Positions 61,668 through 64,000 of a DNA stretch of 64,000 nt are shown piece after piece. The notes below the pieces were generated by a model. It ran no database searches. It was not told the DNA's origin and saw nothing but the letters and a program-made list of their open reading frames with translations. A program made the translations under genes and the position numbers. Source of the DNA: Abyssisolibacter fermentans. GTDB taxonomy: Bacteria; Bacillota; Clostridia; Tissierellales; MCWD3. Location of the stretch: contig NZ_LOHE01000068.1 of NCBI RefSeq assembly GCF_001559865.1, positions 124,001 through 188,000 on the forward strand, in the 5' to 3' direction. Within the stretch, counting starts at the first letter, position 1; each line of letters opens with the position of its first letter.

Positions 61668-61688
61668 AGAAATATTTGGGGTGTAAGA

Positions 61689-62525
61689 ATGAAGTATAAG
61701 CTTATATCTATTGATTTAGATGGAACATTGTTAAATGATAAAAAGGAAATATCTCAAGAAGATATTGATACTTTACAAAAGCTATCAGACTTAGGAATTG
61801 AAATTATTGTAGCAACAGGTAGGAGTTATTGGTCTGCAAAGCAATTTTTAAAAAATAGTGTGTTAGAATCTGTTATTATGGCCAATAATGGTAATATAGT
61901 TAGGAATATAATAAATGATGAAGTGATTTTATCTAAATATTTACCAAATGAAGATTTTTACTCATTATTAAAAGAAGGGCGTAAAATGGATTTGTATCCT
62001 ATTATACACGCTGATCATTATCAAGAAGGCTATGATTTAATAATTGAATTAGATAAGAATCATTTAAAGTATTCAAATTACTTGAATAGTACTATTGATA
62101 GGTATAAAAAAATAGAAAATGCTTTAAATTATAATAGTGGTAGAATTTTATCTGTATGCTATTTGTCTAGTGTTGATGTGTTAGAAAAATTTCATAATAT
62201 TCTTATTAATAAATATAGTGGGTTATATGCTTGTCATATATTAAAAACACTCACAAAAGTTGGACCAATGCTGGAAGTAATGAATCCTAATGGATCCAAG
62301 TGGAATTCAATAAAAGAATATGCTTTAACAAAAGGTATAAAAAGTGATGAAATCATTTCTATAGGTGACGATACTAATGATTTATGTATGATAAAAGAAG
62401 CAGGTCTGGGAATAGCTATGAAAAATGCACATGATGATATAAAAAAATATGCAGATAAAATTTCTGGTAAGACGAATAATGAATGTGGAGTTAGTGCTGT
62501 TTTAACAGAAATATTTGGATTCTAA
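61689..62525 (+). CDS. Cof-type HAD-IIB phosphatase
   Basis: 278 residues. Seen: catalytic LISIDLDGTLLNDKKEIS (Asp nucleophile and Asp+2), motif II VATGRSYWSAKQF, the C2b cap domain (about 85-190), the conserved Lys in NGSKWNSIKEYA and motif IV ISIGDDTNDLCMIKEAG with GIAMKNAHDDIKKYAD. Family members hydrolyse sugar phosphates, FMN or PLP; this substrate is unknown. RBS GGGGTG at 61678-61683. Confidence 0.93.
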   Translation: MKYKLISIDLDGTLLNDKKEISQEDIDTLQKLSDLGIEIIVATGRSYWSAKQFLKNSVLESVIMANNGNIVRNIINDEVILSKYLPNEDFYSLLKEGRKMDLYPIIHADHYQEGYDLIIELDKNHLKYSNYLNSTIDRYKKIENALNYNSGRILSVCYLSSVDVLEKFHNILINKYSGLYACHILKTLTKVGPMLEVMNPNGSKWNSIKEYALTKGIKSDEIISIGDDTNDLCMIKEAGLGIAMKNAHDDIKKYADKISGKTNNECGVSAVLTEIFGF

Positions 62526-62596
62526 TTGGACATATTTATGGAAATTTGATATTATAAGCAAGTGAGTAATTATGTGAAGATGAAGGAGAGAAAACA

Positions 62597-63343
62597 ATGG
62601 ACAAAAATAAGGTTTTAGCAATTGTTGAAGGAAAAGAAATAACTGAAAAAGATGTTGATTTTTTATTAGCAGGTATTGGTCCTCAGCAAGCTATGCAATT
62701 TAACAATGAAGAAGGAAGAAAAAGATTGTTAGATGAATTAATTAACCAAGAAATGTTTTACTTAGAAGCTATAGAAAAAAGTTATGATAAAGAGGAAGCT
62801 TTTAAGCTTGAATTACAAAAGGCAAAAGAGAATATCTTAAAGCAAATGGCTATAAGAGAATTATTAGATAATATCCAAGTAACTGATGAAGAAGTCAAAG
62901 AATTCTACGAAGAACATAAAGAGCAGTTTGTTAGCCCTGAGAGTGTAAGAGCACAACATATATTAGTAAAAGAAGAAGATAAAGCAAAAGAAATACTTGC
63001 TGAGATTAAAGAAGGTTTAAGTTTTGAAGAAGCAGCTAAAAAATATTCCGAATGTCCATCAAAAGCTCAAGGAGGAGATTTGGGAGAATTCACCAAAGGT
63101 AAAATGGTTCCTGAATTTGAAGCAGTAGCATTTGAATTAGCAGTTGGTGAATTAAGTGATTTAGTTAAAACTCAATTTGGATACCATATAATAAAAGTAA
63201 CTGATAAGAAAGAAAAAGGAACTAAGAACTTTGAAGAAGTTAAGAGTCAGATTAAAAATCAAATTTTAGCTATGAAACAAAATAAAGAATATTTAGATAA
63301 AACAAATAGTCTTAGAAGCAAGTTTAAATTCGAAGTTAAATAA
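62597..63343 (+). CDS. Cytosolic PpiC-type peptidylprolyl isomerase
   Basis: 248 residues with no signal peptide, so cytosolic, unlike PrsA. N-terminal SurA-like helices (EKDVDFLLAGIGPQQAMQ, LLDELINQEMFYLEAIEKS) to about 115, then a parvulin domain (RAQHILVKEEDKAKEILAEI, EGLSFEEAAKKYSECPSKAQ, GGDLGEFTKGKMVPEFEAVA, TQFGYHIIKVT). It likely folds or holds cytosolic proteins. ATG follows AAGGAGAG (62582-62589). Confidence 0.92.
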   Translation: MDKNKVLAIVEGKEITEKDVDFLLAGIGPQQAMQFNNEEGRKRLLDELINQEMFYLEAIEKSYDKEEAFKLELQKAKENILKQMAIRELLDNIQVTDEEVKEFYEEHKEQFVSPESVRAQHILVKEEDKAKEILAEIKEGLSFEEAAKKYSECPSKAQGGDLGEFTKGKMVPEFEAVAFELAVGELSDLVKTQFGYHIIKVTDKKEKGTKNFEEVKSQIKNQILAMKQNKEYLDKTNSLRSKFKFEVK

Positions 63344-63353
63344 CAGACAGAAC

Positions 63354-63389
63354 AAATGACTGCCTCAGAAATTTTGGGGCAGTCATTTT
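63354..63389 (+). terminator. Terminator after the PpiC gene
   Basis: AAATGACTGCC pairs with GGCAGTCATTT (one or two further pairs inside), followed by TTA. The next repeat copy starts in its last bases. Confidence 0.8.
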
Positions 63390-63593
63390 ACCCTTATTAT
63401 TCATATAACTTTAAATAATGTGCTGTTAAATCTGAATTAGATTCAGTAAATTCACACTCCGTCATTTGATGGGCATCTTATAATCATGAGCAGAGAACTA
63501 AAATCTGTGATTTTATGTGAATCGCTTACTCATTCGAAGAATGAGATTCATTATAAAAAGTATTTGATTTTTTATGAATAATCTGGATTTAAG
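63388..63593. repeat. Inverted-end repeat element near the right edge
   Basis: Left end ACCCTTATTATTCATATAAC (63390), then TGTGCTGT, the module TGAGCAGAGAACTAAAATCT, TGTGAATCGCTTACTCATTC with CTCATTC-GAA-GAATGAG hairpin, and right end TATGAATAATCTGGATTT (63573-63590). Between terminator and a minus-strand gene; the rest of the gap to 63652 is empty. Confidence 0.78.
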
Positions 63594-63652
63594 TATATTA
63601 GCTTGTTAATGCAAATAACTTTCTGACAAATTGTTATTTGATTTTTGGGTTT

Positions 63653-63847
63653 TTAATCCATTAATTCATTCATGAAGTTTTGCTCGTCATTTTCTATAAG
63701 GTCTATTCCTCCTAATACTATATGAGCTAGACCGAATCCAACGATACCCCATGCTACTGATTGTGGAAGGACTTTTTTTGAAAAAAGACCTCCAGCCGTA
63801 ACAGCTGTACCTAAAACAGTAGGTATTAAACCTTCCCTTATATGCAT
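63653..63847 (-). CDS. Small membrane protein, unknown function
   Basis: 64 residues from ATG 63847 (AGGAGG at 63855-63860 is 7 bases upstream on minus; the TTG at 63853 is too close). Seen: a Gly/Thr-rich hydrophobic segment (LIPTVLGTAVTAGGLF), KKVLPQSVAW, a second hydrophobic segment GIVGFGLAHIVLGGIDLI and an acidic tail NDEQNF. No family recognised. Upstream on minus the sequence is AT-rich with a likely TATAAT near 63898. Confidence 0.65.
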   Translation of the reverse strand: MHIREGLIPTVLGTAVTAGGLFSKKVLPQSVAWGIVGFGLAHIVLGGIDLIENDEQNFMNELMD

Positions 63848-64000
63848 ATACAATCCTCCTAAATAGGAATTTATATAAACAATCTACTTTGATTGTTATA
63901 ATTATTTTTTCCTTAAAAGAGAATAATATTTATTTATTGATTGAGTTAAATAAAGGAATATTTTCTACTATTAAACTTAAAAAAATATAGAGATACAGTA

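Overview
The window is a stretch of core chromosome from a very AT-rich, Gram-positive, spore-forming anaerobe of the class Clostridia. The evidence is the gene order (sepF-yggT-ylmH-divIVA; yicC-remA-gmk-rpoZ-coaBC-priA-def-fmt; rsmB-rlmN-PP2C-prkC-rsgA-rpe-thiN; rpmB-asp23-fakA-recG-rsmD-coaD-ylbJ; tmcAL-ackA-DUF177-rpmF-fapR), sporulation-linked genes (ylbJ, a YteA-type zinc finger), strong Shine-Dalgarno sites and frequent TTG/GTG starts. I cannot name the species from the sequence. No rRNA, tRNA, CRISPR array, prophage or transposase gene was seen.

Layout. 1-3143: cell-division cluster, preceded by the cut-off end of an adaptor-like gene. 3366-6699: DAHP synthase, a small DUF5665 protein, the YteA-type protein, lspA and an RluD-type pseudouridine synthase. 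6700-12121: pyrimidine region, pyrR then pyrC-F-K-D-E, with an unusual leader between pyrR and pyrC. 12122-15300: small accessory genes (two acetyltransferases, a PAP2 phosphatase, a broken membrane gene). 15308-18281: rqcH and an M20 amidohydrolase on the minus strand. 18766-34906: a long run of nucleotide, translation, rRNA-modification and Ser/Thr kinase/phosphatase genes. 35253-45093: two tiny membrane proteins, rpmB, asp23, fakA, recG, rsmD, coaD, a coiled-coil protein, ylbJ and a lipoprotein. 45210-48490: a LarA-like gene, then serA behind a T-box. 48561-53048: tmcAL, ackA, DUF177, rpmF and fapR. 53437-63847: PHP phosphatase, small membrane proteins, a QueT-type transporter, a methyltransferase, peptidases, a HAD phosphatase and a cytosolic PpiC isomerase.

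Two things stand out. First, the 195-bp pyrR-pyrC gap holds a perfect match to the PyrR-binding loop, a second hairpin sharing two G residues with it, an anti-Shine-Dalgarno stretch, a 21-codon leader ORF with its own strong ribosome-binding site, and a terminator whose stem contains the leader stop codon. Together these read as a switch in which PyrR controls translation of a leader peptide, and leader translation controls termination. Second, the intergenic regions carry a dispersed, modular repeat family: about nine elements bounded by inverted ends of the type AACCC(T/A)GATTATTCATA, often with an internal hairpin module that also forms tandem arrays on its own (38708-39262 and 56609-57100). 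The hairpin stems vary between copies while keeping base pairing. Copies lie at the 3' ends of genes, supplying stop codons to at least two, and one copy contains a nested, more GC-rich palindromic element.
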